A DNA stretch of 64,000 nucleotides from NCBI RefSeq assembly GCF_007679965.1, contig NZ_VEHL01000005.1, positions 1-64,000 on the forward strand, written 5' to 3'. Each line of letters begins with the position of its first letter. Position 1 is the first letter of the stretch. The notes beneath the pieces were generated by a model, which saw nothing but the letters and a program-made list of their open reading frames with translations, was not told the origin of the DNA and ran no database searches. Below, in pieces: positions 52,751 through 60,697 of the stretch. The translations under genes and the position numbers were made by a program. This DNA comes from Bordetella genomosp. 13. Lineage in GTDB: Bacteria; Pseudomonadota; Gammaproteobacteria; Burkholderiales; Burkholderiaceae_B.

Positions 52751-53057
52751 CGGAGTCCGAAGGATGACGCACGCGGGACAGCGGATCGGTGTTCCAGAGA
52801 GCAGCGTCGAGCGCCGGCGCGGCCTGATCCAGCAGCCCGAGTATCCATAAGGCGGTCAGGTACGAGCCCATGGCGGCGCCGGGATCGCCGCGTTCGAGAC
52901 GCTGCAACGTTCCCCGCGAGATGTCCATGCGCGCGCACAGGTCGGCGGCGGACAGGCCCTGGTTGACGCGCTGTGCGCGGACGGCGCGGCCCCACGTGGC
53001 CAGCCTGTGCAGGACAGGGGGCGGCAGGGATGCGGAGGATCGGATCTTTCTGGGCAT
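52734..53057 (-). CDS. hipB: HipB-like antitoxin, Xre family
   Basis: 107 residues. Helix-turn-helix at about 25-80 (LSAADLCARMDISRGTLQRLERGDPGAAMGSYL). The C-terminus is very acidic (SDSDDDDF) and could contact the basic toxin or DNA-binding surface. Neutralises HipA and represses the operon in the known systems. Two copies of a 33-base element lie directly upstream. Confidence 0.9.
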   Translation of the reverse strand: MPRKIRSSASLPPPVLHRLATWGRAVRAQRVNQGLSAADLCARMDISRGTLQRLERGDPGAAMGSYLTALWILGLLDQAAPALDAALWNTDPLSRVRHPSDSDDDDF

Positions 53058-53078
53058 GCCGGTGATTTATAGATAAGC

Positions 53079-53111
53079 CTTTATTGGGGGTAAAGATACA
53101 TCTATGGATCA
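53079..53111. promoter_or_regulatory. hipBA upstream element, proximal copy
   Basis: 33 bases: CTTTA-N7-TAAAG dyad, two bases, then ACATCTATGGATCA. It ends 21 bases before the hipB start codon. It matches the distal copy at 27 of 33 positions. Likely HipB operator. Confidence 0.65.
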
Positions 53112-53154
53112 AGCTTATGCAATCTATATCGAGCTGACTGATCAATAGAAAGTA

Positions 53155-53187
53155 CTTTATCGGCCATAAAGCAACATCTATGGATCA
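53155..53187. promoter_or_regulatory. hipBA upstream element, distal copy
   Basis: 33 bases: perfect dyad CTTTAT-CGGCC-ATAAAG, two bases, then ACATCTATGGATCA. It lies 76 bases from the proximal copy. The pair brackets the AT-rich promoter region. Confidence 0.65.
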
Positions 53188-53338
53188 CTCTTCATTATCC
53201 TTCCGCATACGGCCCATGCCCTGATCTGCCATGAAAAAGAGGCCGCGCCCCGATGAACCGCCCTCGCATGCTGGCCAGATCGCCAACCGTCGAAGACCGT
53301 TCACCGTGACGCGGCCCCTGCCTGCGATGCAGGGAGGA

Positions 53339-55591
53339 TCAGGCCGACGTGCCCTGGCCGCCCATCGCAGGATCGCTGACCGAGTGCTCGCCGGTCTCGA
53401 CGCGGCCGGCGAAGCGGCGCACGAACTGCGCGTCGCTGCTGCTCTTGACCTCGAAGTCGTACCAGCGGCCGCTGTCGGCCAGTTCCCAGTGCAGCGACTC
53501 CTGCTTGCCGGCGGCCACGGTGACGGTCCAGGGGCCGTCCTCGCGGTAGGCCAGCGGCGAGACCGTGAACGTGCAGGCCTTGTCGCCGCCATTCATCAGC
53601 TCGGCGTAGACGTTGCCGTTGGCGATGTCGTAGCAGACGCGGATCTCGGGTTGCGCGCCGCTGTCGGCAATGCGCGCGGTGTCGCCCGTGAACTGGCGGT
53701 GGTAGCCGTTGGGGCCCAGCACCCACAGGTCGTAGCGGCCCAGGTTGTCCAGGCCGGCGTTCCACGTGTCGTCCAGCGTCTTGCCGGCTTCCACGGTGTA
53801 GCGGCGCGGCAGGCGGTTCAGGTGGTGGCGGTCATACACGTGGAACACGGCGGCCTGCGTGCCGGTGTTGGAGAACAGCAGCTGGACCTGGCCGTTGGCG
53901 TTGGCGCGCGCGCTGGTGTGCAGCTCGTAGGGCAGGGCGCGCGACGGGCGCGTGCCGCTGGCCTGGATCGGCATCTGCAGGTCGGTGGGCAGCGGCACGG
54001 CGGGCAGGGCCGCCTGCGTGTTGCGCAGCTGGTCGGCGTCGGCGCGCGTCAGGCGGCCCTTGAGCATCGGCAGCGCCTCGTCGTTGGGCGTGGCGAAGTT
54101 GAAGGCGCTGGTCAGGTCGCCGCACACGGCGCGGCGGAACGGGCTGATGTGCGGCTCTTCGACGCCGAAGCGCGCTTCCAGGAAACGCAGCACCGAGGTG
54201 TGGTCGAACGCCTGCGAGTTCACCCAGCCGCCGCGGCTCCACGGCGAGATCACGAACATCGGCACGCGCGGTCCCGGACCGAACACGCGATTGTCGGGGG
54301 TGGGCTGCTTGCGCGGGGCGCTGCCTTCCGGCGCGGGCTGCGTGTAGTACTCGTACGCCATGTCCGCGTCCGACAGCGTGGTCTTGCCCGCCAGGCTGAG
54401 GTCGGCGTTGCGCGAGGGCGCCGACGGCGACGGCATGTGGTCGAAGTACCCGTCGTTCTCGTCGAAGTTGATCAGCAGGACCGTCTTGCTCCAAACCTCG
54501 GGATTGGCGGTGAGCGCGTCCAGGATCTCCTGGATGAACCAGGCGCCTTGCACCGGGCTCGAGGGGCCCGGGTGCTCGCAATAGATCGACGGGGCGTTGA
54601 CCCACGACACCTGCGGCAGGTTGCCCTGCATCACGTCGCGGCGGAAGGCGTCGAGGTAGGTGTCGGGCGTCGTGCCGGGCAGCGTGTTGGCGATGCCCTT
54701 GTACAGCGGGTTGCCGGGGTTGTCGGTGGCCGCGTCATAGGCCTTGTAGGGCAGCGGCTGGCCCGTGTTGGAATACGGCGCATTCGGCGAGCCGCCGCTG
54801 GACACCGGGAAGCCCGATGCGAGGTTGGCCGCGCGGAACTGGCGGAACGCGCCCAGCATGTTGTCGCCCCATTCGTCGGGCATGTTCTGGTAGCAGATCC
54901 AGCTGACGCCCGCTTGTTCCAGGCGTTCGGCGTAGGTCTTCCAGGTGTAGCCGGTGTTCTGGTCGCCGGCCACGCCGTTGATCGCGTCCCACTCGTTCGT
55001 GACGAAGGCCACGTTCTGCGCGGTGGGGCCGTTGGTGCCGGTCAGGAAGAACGAGCGGTTGGCGTCCGTGCCGGTGTGCATGGCGCAGTGGTAGGCGTCG
55101 CACAGCGTGAAGGCATCGGCCAGGGCGAAATGGAACGGCACTTCCTGTTCCTTGAAATAGCCCATGGACTTGTCGGTCTTGTAGCGTGCCCACTGCGAGA
55201 TGCGGCCGTTGTCCCACGCGCTCTGGCTGTCGCCCCAGTCGTGGGGCGTGCCGCCGACGCGTTGCGCGTTGTTGGCCGTGCCGTCCAGGTGATAGGGCGT
55301 CAGCAGCGCGCCATTGCTGCGCTCTTGCTGCCAGACCTTGCGGCCATTGATCATCGGGATGGTGAAGCGGTCGCCGAAGCCGCGCACGCCCTTGAACGTG
55401 CCGAAGTAGTGGTCGAACGAACGGTTCTCCTGCATCAGGATGACGACGTGCTCGACGTCCTTGATGGTGCCCGTCTTGTTGTTGGCGGGAATGGCCAGCG
55501 CGCGGCGGATGCTGGGCGGGAAGGTGGCGAGCACGGCGGCGGCGAGGCCGGCGCCCGCGGTGTTCTGCAGAAATTGGCGGCGGGAGGTCAT
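53339..55591 (-). CDS. phosphocholine-specific phospholipase C, Tat-exported
   Basis: 750 residues. Twin-arginine signal TSRRQFLQNTAGAGLAAAV at the start. Phosphoesterase domain with VVILMQENRSFDHYFGTFKGVRGFGDR, HCAMHTGTDANR, LLINFDENDGYFDH and FGPGPRVPMFVISPWSRGGWV; then two C-terminal DUF756-type beta domains (about 540-740). This is the layout of Pseudomonas PlcH/PlcN, which split phosphatidylcholine or sphingomyelin. Haemolytic activity cannot be predicted. ATG 55591 was chosen for the Tat signal. A small lipoprotein gene precedes it by 28 bases. Confidence 0.92.
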   Translation of the reverse strand: MTSRRQFLQNTAGAGLAAAVLATFPPSIRRALAIPANNKTGTIKDVEHVVILMQENRSFDHYFGTFKGVRGFGDRFTIPMINGRKVWQQERSNGALLTPYHLDGTANNAQRVGGTPHDWGDSQSAWDNGRISQWARYKTDKSMGYFKEQEVPFHFALADAFTLCDAYHCAMHTGTDANRSFFLTGTNGPTAQNVAFVTNEWDAINGVAGDQNTGYTWKTYAERLEQAGVSWICYQNMPDEWGDNMLGAFRQFRAANLASGFPVSSGGSPNAPYSNTGQPLPYKAYDAATDNPGNPLYKGIANTLPGTTPDTYLDAFRRDVMQGNLPQVSWVNAPSIYCEHPGPSSPVQGAWFIQEILDALTANPEVWSKTVLLINFDENDGYFDHMPSPSAPSRNADLSLAGKTTLSDADMAYEYYTQPAPEGSAPRKQPTPDNRVFGPGPRVPMFVISPWSRGGWVNSQAFDHTSVLRFLEARFGVEEPHISPFRRAVCGDLTSAFNFATPNDEALPMLKGRLTRADADQLRNTQAALPAVPLPTDLQMPIQASGTRPSRALPYELHTSARANANGQVQLLFSNTGTQAAVFHVYDRHHLNRLPRRYTVEAGKTLDDTWNAGLDNLGRYDLWVLGPNGYHRQFTGDTARIADSGAQPEIRVCYDIANGNVYAELMNGGDKACTFTVSPLAYREDGPWTVTVAAGKQESLHWELADSGRWYDFEVKSSSDAQFVRRFAGRVETGEHSVSDPAMGGQGTSA

Positions 55592-55619
55592 GAGTGTTCT
55601 GTACGGGTTCGTGGGGCGG

Positions 55620-55790
55620 TCACGGCGCGCAGCGCAGTTCGGGTTCGGGCTTCGGATTCGACGGCTGCTCGGTGCCGGGATCGGAGGGCGTGGACGGCTT
55701 GTCGTCGTCGTCGCTGCCGCCACAGGCAGTCAGGAGGGCGGCCATGGCAAGGGCCGCGGCAAGGACGCGCACAGAATGAGGTATGGGCAT
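55620..55790 (-). CDS. very small lipoprotein
   Basis: 56 residues, read directly from the minus strand. Signal peptide MPIPHSVRVLAAALAMAALL with lipobox LTAC (Cys23), then CGGSDDDDKPSTPSDPG and a Pro/Glu/Asn-rich tail ending in ELRCAP. No folded domain. It has no strong ribosome site, but the signal peptide and lipobox are textbook. With the phospholipase C gene 28 bases downstream it likely forms an operon. Its N-terminal design matches that of the vWA lipoprotein at 31935. Function unknown. Confidence 0.78.
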   Translation of the reverse strand: MPIPHSVRVLAAALAMAALLTACGGSDDDDKPSTPSDPGTEQPSNPKPEPELRCAP

Positions 55791-56015
55791 GGGATAGGGC
55801 TTGCTTGAATGGATGCGTCGGGCCGGATGCGACAGGCATCGGGACGGTGCAAGCCTAAGAACAGCAGGTGACAGCAGGGTGAAAGCTAGCTGAATTTGTT
55901 GCAGTGAGGCGCAAAGATATTGCTGGTAATTGCAATAGTGTTGTCACGCCGATGTGCCGATAACCCCATTGCGAGGACATCCCGGCGCCATTGCGGCGCG
56001 CGCGGCCGCGCACAC
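55791..56015. other. intergenic stretch between lipoprotein gene and ABC operon
   Basis: No gene seen. Includes an AT-richer segment (about 55860-55950) that probably carries the promoter of the lipoprotein-phospholipase unit, running leftward. Confidence 0.45.
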
Positions 56016-56039
56016 GAAAAAGCCGCGCACGCGCGCGGC
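56016..56039 (-). terminator. rho-independent terminator of the ABC transporter operon
   Basis: On the minus strand GCCGCGC-GCGT-GCGCGGC is followed by TTTTTC. It lies about 50 bases after the binding-protein gene. Confidence 0.8.
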
Positions 56040-56089
56040 CCTGGTACGTGCTTGCAAGGGCGGCCGGCCTGGGCCGGCGCGCCTGTCCA

Positions 56090-56884
56090 TCACTTGCCGG
56101 TCAGTTTCGCCGGCAGGTCGCGGCCATGATATTTCTTGTAGATCTCGTTCAGCGTGCCGTTCTGCAGGTTGGTCTTCACCCACTGGTCGGTCCATTCCTT
56201 CAGCTTGGGCTCGCCCTTGTTCAGCGCGATGCCCAGGTCGAAGTTGGTCTGTTCGAACTTCAGTTCGAACTTCTTGCCGGGCGCGCGCTTCTGCATCTCG
56301 GCCAGGTTCGACGGCGTGCTGGAGAACAGGTTGATCTGGCCCGTGACCATGGACGTGATCAGCGTGGCGTCGTCCTCGTAGCGCACCATCTCGGCGCCCT
56401 TGGCGTTCTGCGTGGTCAGCGAGTCGTTCACGGTGGCGCGCGTGACGCCGATGCGCTTGCCGGACAGGTCTTCGTAGCCCTTCACCTTGGCGTCCGCGAC
56501 GCCGCCGACGATGATGGAGATCACCGCGTAGGGCACCGAGAAATCGATCACCTGCTGCCGCTCGGGCGTGATGGACAGGTCGGCGATGACCACGTCCGCG
56601 CGCTTGGCCTGCAGCGTGGGCACGCGCGCGGCGTTGGTCACCGGCACGATCTCCAGCTGCACGCCCAGGTCCTTGGCGTACAGCTTGGCGGTGTCGACGT
56701 CCGACCCGGCGGGCTGCAGGTTGGCGTCGGTGAAGCTGAACAGCGGCGTGCCCATGGCGATGGCCACGCGGATCTTGCCGGCCTTCTTGATGTCGTCGAG
56801 CTGGTCCGCCATGGCCGTGTGCGCCAGGCCGGCCATCAGCAGGGCGGCGGTGCAGGCGCGCAGCAGCAGTCGGGTGGGTTTCAT
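56090..56884 (-). CDS. ABC transporter solute-binding protein, family 3
   Basis: 264 residues. Signal peptide to about residue 26 (ending AMADQ), then the amino-acid-type binding fold: DIKKAGKIRVAIAMGTPLFSFTD, ADVVIADLSITPERQQVIDFSVPY, LSGKRIGVTRATVND and DLGIALNKGEPKLKEWTDQW. Family 3 proteins usually bind amino acids or opines. Last gene of a five-gene run with two permeases, an ATPase and udh. Confidence 0.92.
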   Translation of the reverse strand: MKPTRLLLRACTAALLMAGLAHTAMADQLDDIKKAGKIRVAIAMGTPLFSFTDANLQPAGSDVDTAKLYAKDLGVQLEIVPVTNAARVPTLQAKRADVVIADLSITPERQQVIDFSVPYAVISIIVGGVADAKVKGYEDLSGKRIGVTRATVNDSLTTQNAKGAEMVRYEDDATLITSMVTGQINLFSSTPSNLAEMQKRAPGKKFELKFEQTNFDLGIALNKGEPKLKEWTDQWVKTNLQNGTLNEIYKKYHGRDLPAKLTGK

Positions 56885-56935
56885 GGTTGTCTCCGTGTAC
56901 TGTTGTGTGTGGGGGTGAAGGGGAGCGGCCGCGGG

Positions 56936-57664
56936 TCAGAGGCCGTTGCTGAGGAAGGCCCGCAGTTCGGGCGTGCGGGGTGCGTCGAGCATCTCGCCCG
57001 GTCCGACCTCCCACACCTTGCCCTGGTGCATGTAGATGATCTGGTCGGCCACGCGCCTGGCGAAGGCCATCTCGTGCGTGACCAGCACCATGGTCATGCC
57101 GCCCGACGCCAGGTCTTCCATCACGCGCAGCACCTCGCCGGTCAACTGCGGGTCCAGCGCGGACGTGACCTCGTCGAACAGCATCACCTTGGGCGACATG
57201 GCCAGCGAGCGCGCGATGGCAACGCGCTGCTGCTGGCCGCCCGACAGCTGTTCGGGATAGCTGGCGGCCTTGTCGCCCAGGCCGACCTGGTCCAGCACCT
57301 TGCGGGCGATCTCGTCTGCCTCGCCGCGCTTCATGCCCTTGACGTGGCGCAGCGCCAGCGTGATGTTCTCGCGCACGGTCAGGTGGGGGAACAGGTTGTA
57401 GCTCTGGAACACGATGCCGACCTCGCGGCGCAGCCTGTGCAGGTCGATGTCGGGATCCTCGACGCGGATGCCGCACACCTCGATCGAGCCTTCGTCGATG
57501 GTTTCCAGGCGGTCGATGCAGCGCAGCGCCGTGCTCTTGCCCGAGCCGCTGGCGCCGATGATGGCCACCATCCTGCCCTTCTCGACCTCGAACGACACCC
57601 CTTTCAGCACGGGGTTGTCGCCGAAGCGCTTGTGGATCGCGTTGACCTTAACGATTGCCGACAT
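56936..57664 (-). CDS. polar amino acid-type ABC transporter ATPase (GlnQ-like)
   Basis: 242 residues. Walker A GASGSGKSTALRC, Q-loop FQSYNLFPHLTV, signature LSGGQQQRVAIARSL, Walker B VMLFDEVTSALDP and the switch His in LVTHEM. Size and motifs match GlnQ/HisP ATPases. Overlaps the upstream permease gene by 17 bases. Confidence 0.94.
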   Translation of the reverse strand: MSAIVKVNAIHKRFGDNPVLKGVSFEVEKGRMVAIIGASGSGKSTALRCIDRLETIDEGSIEVCGIRVEDPDIDLHRLRREVGIVFQSYNLFPHLTVRENITLALRHVKGMKRGEADEIARKVLDQVGLGDKAASYPEQLSGGQQQRVAIARSLAMSPKVMLFDEVTSALDPQLTGEVLRVMEDLASGGMTMVLVTHEMAFARRVADQIIYMHQGKVWEVGPGEMLDAPRTPELRAFLSNGL

Positions 57665-58301
57665 TGAGCCTGTCCTCCAGGGCGGCGCTCCAGCGGGACA
57701 GCGGGTAGCACAGCAGGAAATAGAACACCCCGACCAGCGAGAAAATCAGGAAGGGCTGGAATATGGAGTTGTTGATGATCTGGCCCGCGCGGGTCAGCTC
57801 GACGAAACCGATGACCGAGGCCAGCGAGGTCATCTTGATGACCTGCACCAGGAAGCCGATGGTCGGCGGCAGCGACAGGCGCACGGCCTGCGGGATGATG
57901 ACCAGCCGCAGCGTCTGCCAGCGCGTGAACGACAGGCACTCGGCGGCTTCCCATTGCGGGCGCGGCATGGCCTCGACGCAGCCGCGCCAGATGTCGGCCA
58001 GGTAGGCGCTGGTGTAGATCATCAGCGCCAGCGCGGCGGCTACCAGGGCGGGCAGCGCCAGGCCGTAGAACGACAGGCCGAAGTACACGATGAACAGCAG
58101 GATCAGCAGCGGGATGCCCTGGATCAGCTCGATGAACACCTGCGCCGGCAGCCGCAGCCAGCGGCGCGGCGAGATGCGTGCCAGCATCAGCAGGAAGCCG
58201 CCCGCGCCGCCCAGCAGGAAGGCCAGCGCGGACAGCACCAGCGTCCAGCCGATCGACTGCACGAGATACCACAGGTAGGTCCAGGTGAAGTCGCCGGTCA
58301 T
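57648..58301 (-). CDS. polar amino acid-type ABC permease (second)
   Basis: 217 residues, about five helices. EAA loop as VEAMPRPQWEAAECLSFTRWQTLRLVIIPQAVRLSLPP. Starts in a four-base overlap with the first permease gene; ATG 58301 gives the family size. Forms a heterodimer with the other permease, by analogy with GlnP-type pairs. Confidence 0.93.
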   Translation of the reverse strand: MTGDFTWTYLWYLVQSIGWTLVLSALAFLLGGAGGFLLMLARISPRRWLRLPAQVFIELIQGIPLLILLFIVYFGLSFYGLALPALVAAALALMIYTSAYLADIWRGCVEAMPRPQWEAAECLSFTRWQTLRLVIIPQAVRLSLPPTIGFLVQVIKMTSLASVIGFVELTRAGQIINNSIFQPFLIFSLVGVFYFLLCYPLSRWSAALEDRLNVGNR

Positions 58302-59065
58302 GTCGGGCTCCCGCCGTTGGAGGTGCCGGCCAGCGGCGGCCGGCCCGCCAGCGCGTTGCGCCGTGCGGCCTTGGCCGATTGCGCGGCGGCGCGTCGCACC
58401 ACGCGCCGGCGCCTGAAGGCGTATTCGCCCACGACCCAGGCCAGCGCCTTGATCAGCAAAGACATCAGCACGTACAGCGCGGCCACCACCAGATAGGTTT
58501 CCAGCGAGCGGAAGGTGTCGGACTGCACGGTGTTGGCCACCGCGGTCAGCTCCTCGGCCGAGATCTGCGAGGCCATGGCGGAGGCCTGCATCATCAGCAG
58601 GAACTGCGTGGTCAGCGCCGGATAGACCTTCTCGATGGAGGGCTGCAGCATCACGTGCCAGGCGATGCGCCACTTGGACAGGCCCAGGCATTCGGCGGCC
58701 TCGATCTGGCCGCGCGGCACCGCTTCCAGGCCGGCGCGGATGATCTCGGCCGCATAGGCGGCGATGTTGATGCTCATGGCCAGCACGGCCGCCGCGAAGG
58801 TCGGCATGTGCACGCCCAGGCTGGCCAGGCCGAAATAGAACAGGAAGATCTGCACCAGGAACGGCGTGTTGCGCACGGCCTCGATGTAGGCGGAGCAGGC
58901 GCGCGACAGCCAGCGGCGCGGGCTGCGCTTGGCGAAGGCCACCAGCGTGCCCACGGACACGCCAAGCAGCACGGCCAGCGCGGTCATCTTCAGCGTCAGC
59001 CACGCGCCGTTCAGGAACACCGGCCAGTACGGTGCCAGCGGAGCGAAGTTCAGGGAAAAGGACAT
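58298..59065 (-). CDS. polar amino acid-type ABC permease (first)
   Basis: 255 residues, about five helices. EAA loop as RAGLEAVPRGQIEAAECLGLSKWRIAWHVMLQPSIEKVYPAL. The C-terminus is a basic cytoplasmic tail (RRRRVVRRAAAQSAKAARRN) of about 40 residues not usual in the family. Begins 69 bases after udh on the same strand. Confidence 0.92.
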   Translation of the reverse strand: MSFSLNFAPLAPYWPVFLNGAWLTLKMTALAVLLGVSVGTLVAFAKRSPRRWLSRACSAYIEAVRNTPFLVQIFLFYFGLASLGVHMPTFAAAVLAMSINIAAYAAEIIRAGLEAVPRGQIEAAECLGLSKWRIAWHVMLQPSIEKVYPALTTQFLLMMQASAMASQISAEELTAVANTVQSDTFRSLETYLVVAALYVLMSLLIKALAWVVGEYAFRRRRVVRRAAAQSAKAARRNALAGRPPLAGTSNGGSPT

Positions 59066-59134
59066 GGACGAGCGAGCTCTGCGTAAGCGGCCGCGGCGGC
59101 ATGCGCCACGGCCCGGCCAGCCGGGGATGCCGGC

Positions 59135-59962
59135 TTATTGCGGGTCGAACGGGCCCGTGACGGTGAACTTGCCGCCTTGCAGCGTCATGGCCGGATCGTC
59201 AGGAGCGGGGGCGGGCCGGGCTTCGACCTTGGCGCGGTAGATCTCGGAGGTGTCACGCGGCGCGTAGCCCAGCCTGGCCGCATGGCGGTTGTCCCACCAG
59301 ACCTTGCGGTTGGCCGACATGCCGTAGACCACGGTGTGGCCGACGTCCGGGGTGAACAGGCAGCCGTGCAGCAGGGCGTCGAAGTCGTCCAGGCTGATCC
59401 AGCTGGCCATCATGCGGCGGTCGGCCGGCTCGGGGAACAGCGAGCCGATGCGGATGCTGACGGTCTCGATGCCGTAGCGGTCGAAGTACAGCTGCGCCAT
59501 GTCCTCGCCGAACGACTTCGACACGCCGTAGTAGCCGTCGGGACGGCGCAGCGCGTGCGTGTCGATCACTTCGTCCTGGCGATAGAAGCCCGTGACGTGA
59601 TTGGAGCTGGCGAACACGATGCGCCTGACGCCCTGGCGGCGCGCGGCTTCGTAGAGGTTGAAGACGCCCTTGATGTTGGCTTCGAGAATCTCCTCGAACG
59701 GCCGCTCCACCGAGACGCCGCCCAGATGGACGATGGCGTCGCAATCCGCGGCCAGGGCGTCGAACGCCGCGCGGTCGGAGATGTCGCAGGGGACGGCTTC
59801 TTCATGCGGAAGGAGCTGGCCGACCTGAGCCTGCAGGGCGGCGGGCAGGTCGGACAGCCGCACGTGGCGGGCATAGGCGGCCAGGCGTGGCCGGACCGCG
59901 CGGCCCACGCCGCCGGCGGCGCCGGTCAGCAGCAGGCGGTTGAACCTAGGGGTACTGCTCAT
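59135..59962 (-). CDS. udh: uronate dehydrogenase-like protein
   Basis: 275 residues. Short-chain dehydrogenase/epimerase fold: NAD loop LLLTGAAGGVGRAV, VHLGGVSVERPFEEILEANIKGVFNLYEAAR, FASSNHVTGFY, catalytic Tyr-Lys in YYGVSKSFGEDMA, RIGSLFPEP and WWDNRHAARLGYAP. These blocks match the Agrobacterium uronate dehydrogenase, which oxidises galacturonate and glucuronate to the aldarolactones with NAD. Substrate remains inferred. First gene of the probable operon with the ABC transporter; a GntR-like palindrome lies 74 bases upstream. Confidence 0.85.
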   Translation of the reverse strand: MSSTPRFNRLLLTGAAGGVGRAVRPRLAAYARHVRLSDLPAALQAQVGQLLPHEEAVPCDISDRAAFDALAADCDAIVHLGGVSVERPFEEILEANIKGVFNLYEAARRQGVRRIVFASSNHVTGFYRQDEVIDTHALRRPDGYYGVSKSFGEDMAQLYFDRYGIETVSIRIGSLFPEPADRRMMASWISLDDFDALLHGCLFTPDVGHTVVYGMSANRKVWWDNRHAARLGYAPRDTSEIYRAKVEARPAPAPDDPAMTLQGGKFTVTGPFDPQ

Positions 59963-60035
59963 GGCATCTGTCTCCAGGCCCGCACGCTGATTTTTACCGC
60001 GATCAGGGTACTGAATGCGGGTGCGCGCCAGTTTT

Positions 60036-60055
60036 CTTGTACGTCATCATACAAG
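60036..60055. promoter_or_regulatory. palindrome upstream of udh, GntR-type operator candidate
   Basis: CTTGTA-N8-TACAAG, a perfect 6-base inverted repeat. FadR-subfamily GntR repressors bind TTGT...ACAA palindromes of this kind. It sits 74 bases before the udh start. No GntR gene is in the window. Confidence 0.6.
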
Positions 60056-60188
60056 CGGATGCATTCTATGCCCGCGTGATTGCCCCGTGCGAGTCGGTAT
60101 ATTCCCGGATATGCGGGTGTGCCGTGATGCAGGCTGCTACTGACGGAGAACAGGGCGGCCTTGTCCGAACACCGTCACGACCAGGAGG

Positions 60189-60219
60189 CGCTTTCGCCGG
60201 CGGCGGGCCGGCGAAAGCG
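60189..60219 (-). terminator. hairpin terminator of the AhpD-like gene
   Basis: CGCTTTCGCCGG pairs with CCGGCGAAAGCG around CGGCGGG, 10 bases past the stop codon on the minus strand. No long T-run. Confidence 0.6.
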
Positions 60220-60229
60220 GGCACCCGCG

Positions 60230-60568
60230 TCATTGCGCGGTCTGCTCGAACGCTTCCAGCGCGCGCAGCGAGTACACGTAGGCCGTACCCGAATTGATGG
60301 CGATGGCCGTGGCCAGGGCCTGGGCGACTTCGGCCTCGGTGGCGCCGGCCTTGCGGGCGGCTTCGGCGTGCACGCCGATGCAGCCATCGCAATGCGTGGT
60401 CACGCCCACGGCCAGCGAGATCAGTTCGCGCGTCTTGGCGTCCAGGGGGCCTTCGGTGGTGGCGTCGCCCAGGGTTTGATAGGCCTTGAGCATCTTGGGA
60501 TGGGTCTTGCCCAGGTTGCCGAAGGCGCGTTTCACGGCGGGTACGTATTCAGACCAGTTGAACAGCAT
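60230..60568 (-). CDS. carboxymuconolactone decarboxylase/AhpD-like protein
   Basis: 112 residues. One CMD domain: LDAKTRELISLAVGVTTHCDGCIGVHAEAARKAGATEAEVAQAL. The CxxC followed by His (CDGCIGVH) is the peroxidase-type active site of AhpD-like members, so a redox role is likelier than decarboxylation. The helical tail gives the usual trimer-forming fold. Divergent from an AraC regulator, a frequent pairing. Confidence 0.92.
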   Translation of the reverse strand: MLFNWSEYVPAVKRAFGNLGKTHPKMLKAYQTLGDATTEGPLDAKTRELISLAVGVTTHCDGCIGVHAEAARKAGATEAEVAQALATAIAINSGTAYVYSLRALEAFEQTAQ

Positions 60569-60697
60569 GATAATTCTCCACGTTGGCTGGGTTCGGGATG
60601 CGCGTCGTTGCGTATCCAGTGCAGCCAGTGTCCGATTTCGGGGCCGTCCGCGTATGGCGGTTCTGCTCGATTCTTTGATCACGACGCTCAAGTTTCC

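Noticed and set aside
55588..55839. 83-codon minus-strand frame upstream of phospholipase C
   Set aside because: Arg/His-rich and without a family; the overlapping 56-residue lipoprotein in another frame is far better supported.
53231..55858. 875-codon plus-strand frame opposite phospholipase C
   Set aside because: Antisense of a gene with a Tat signal and complete phosphoesterase motifs.
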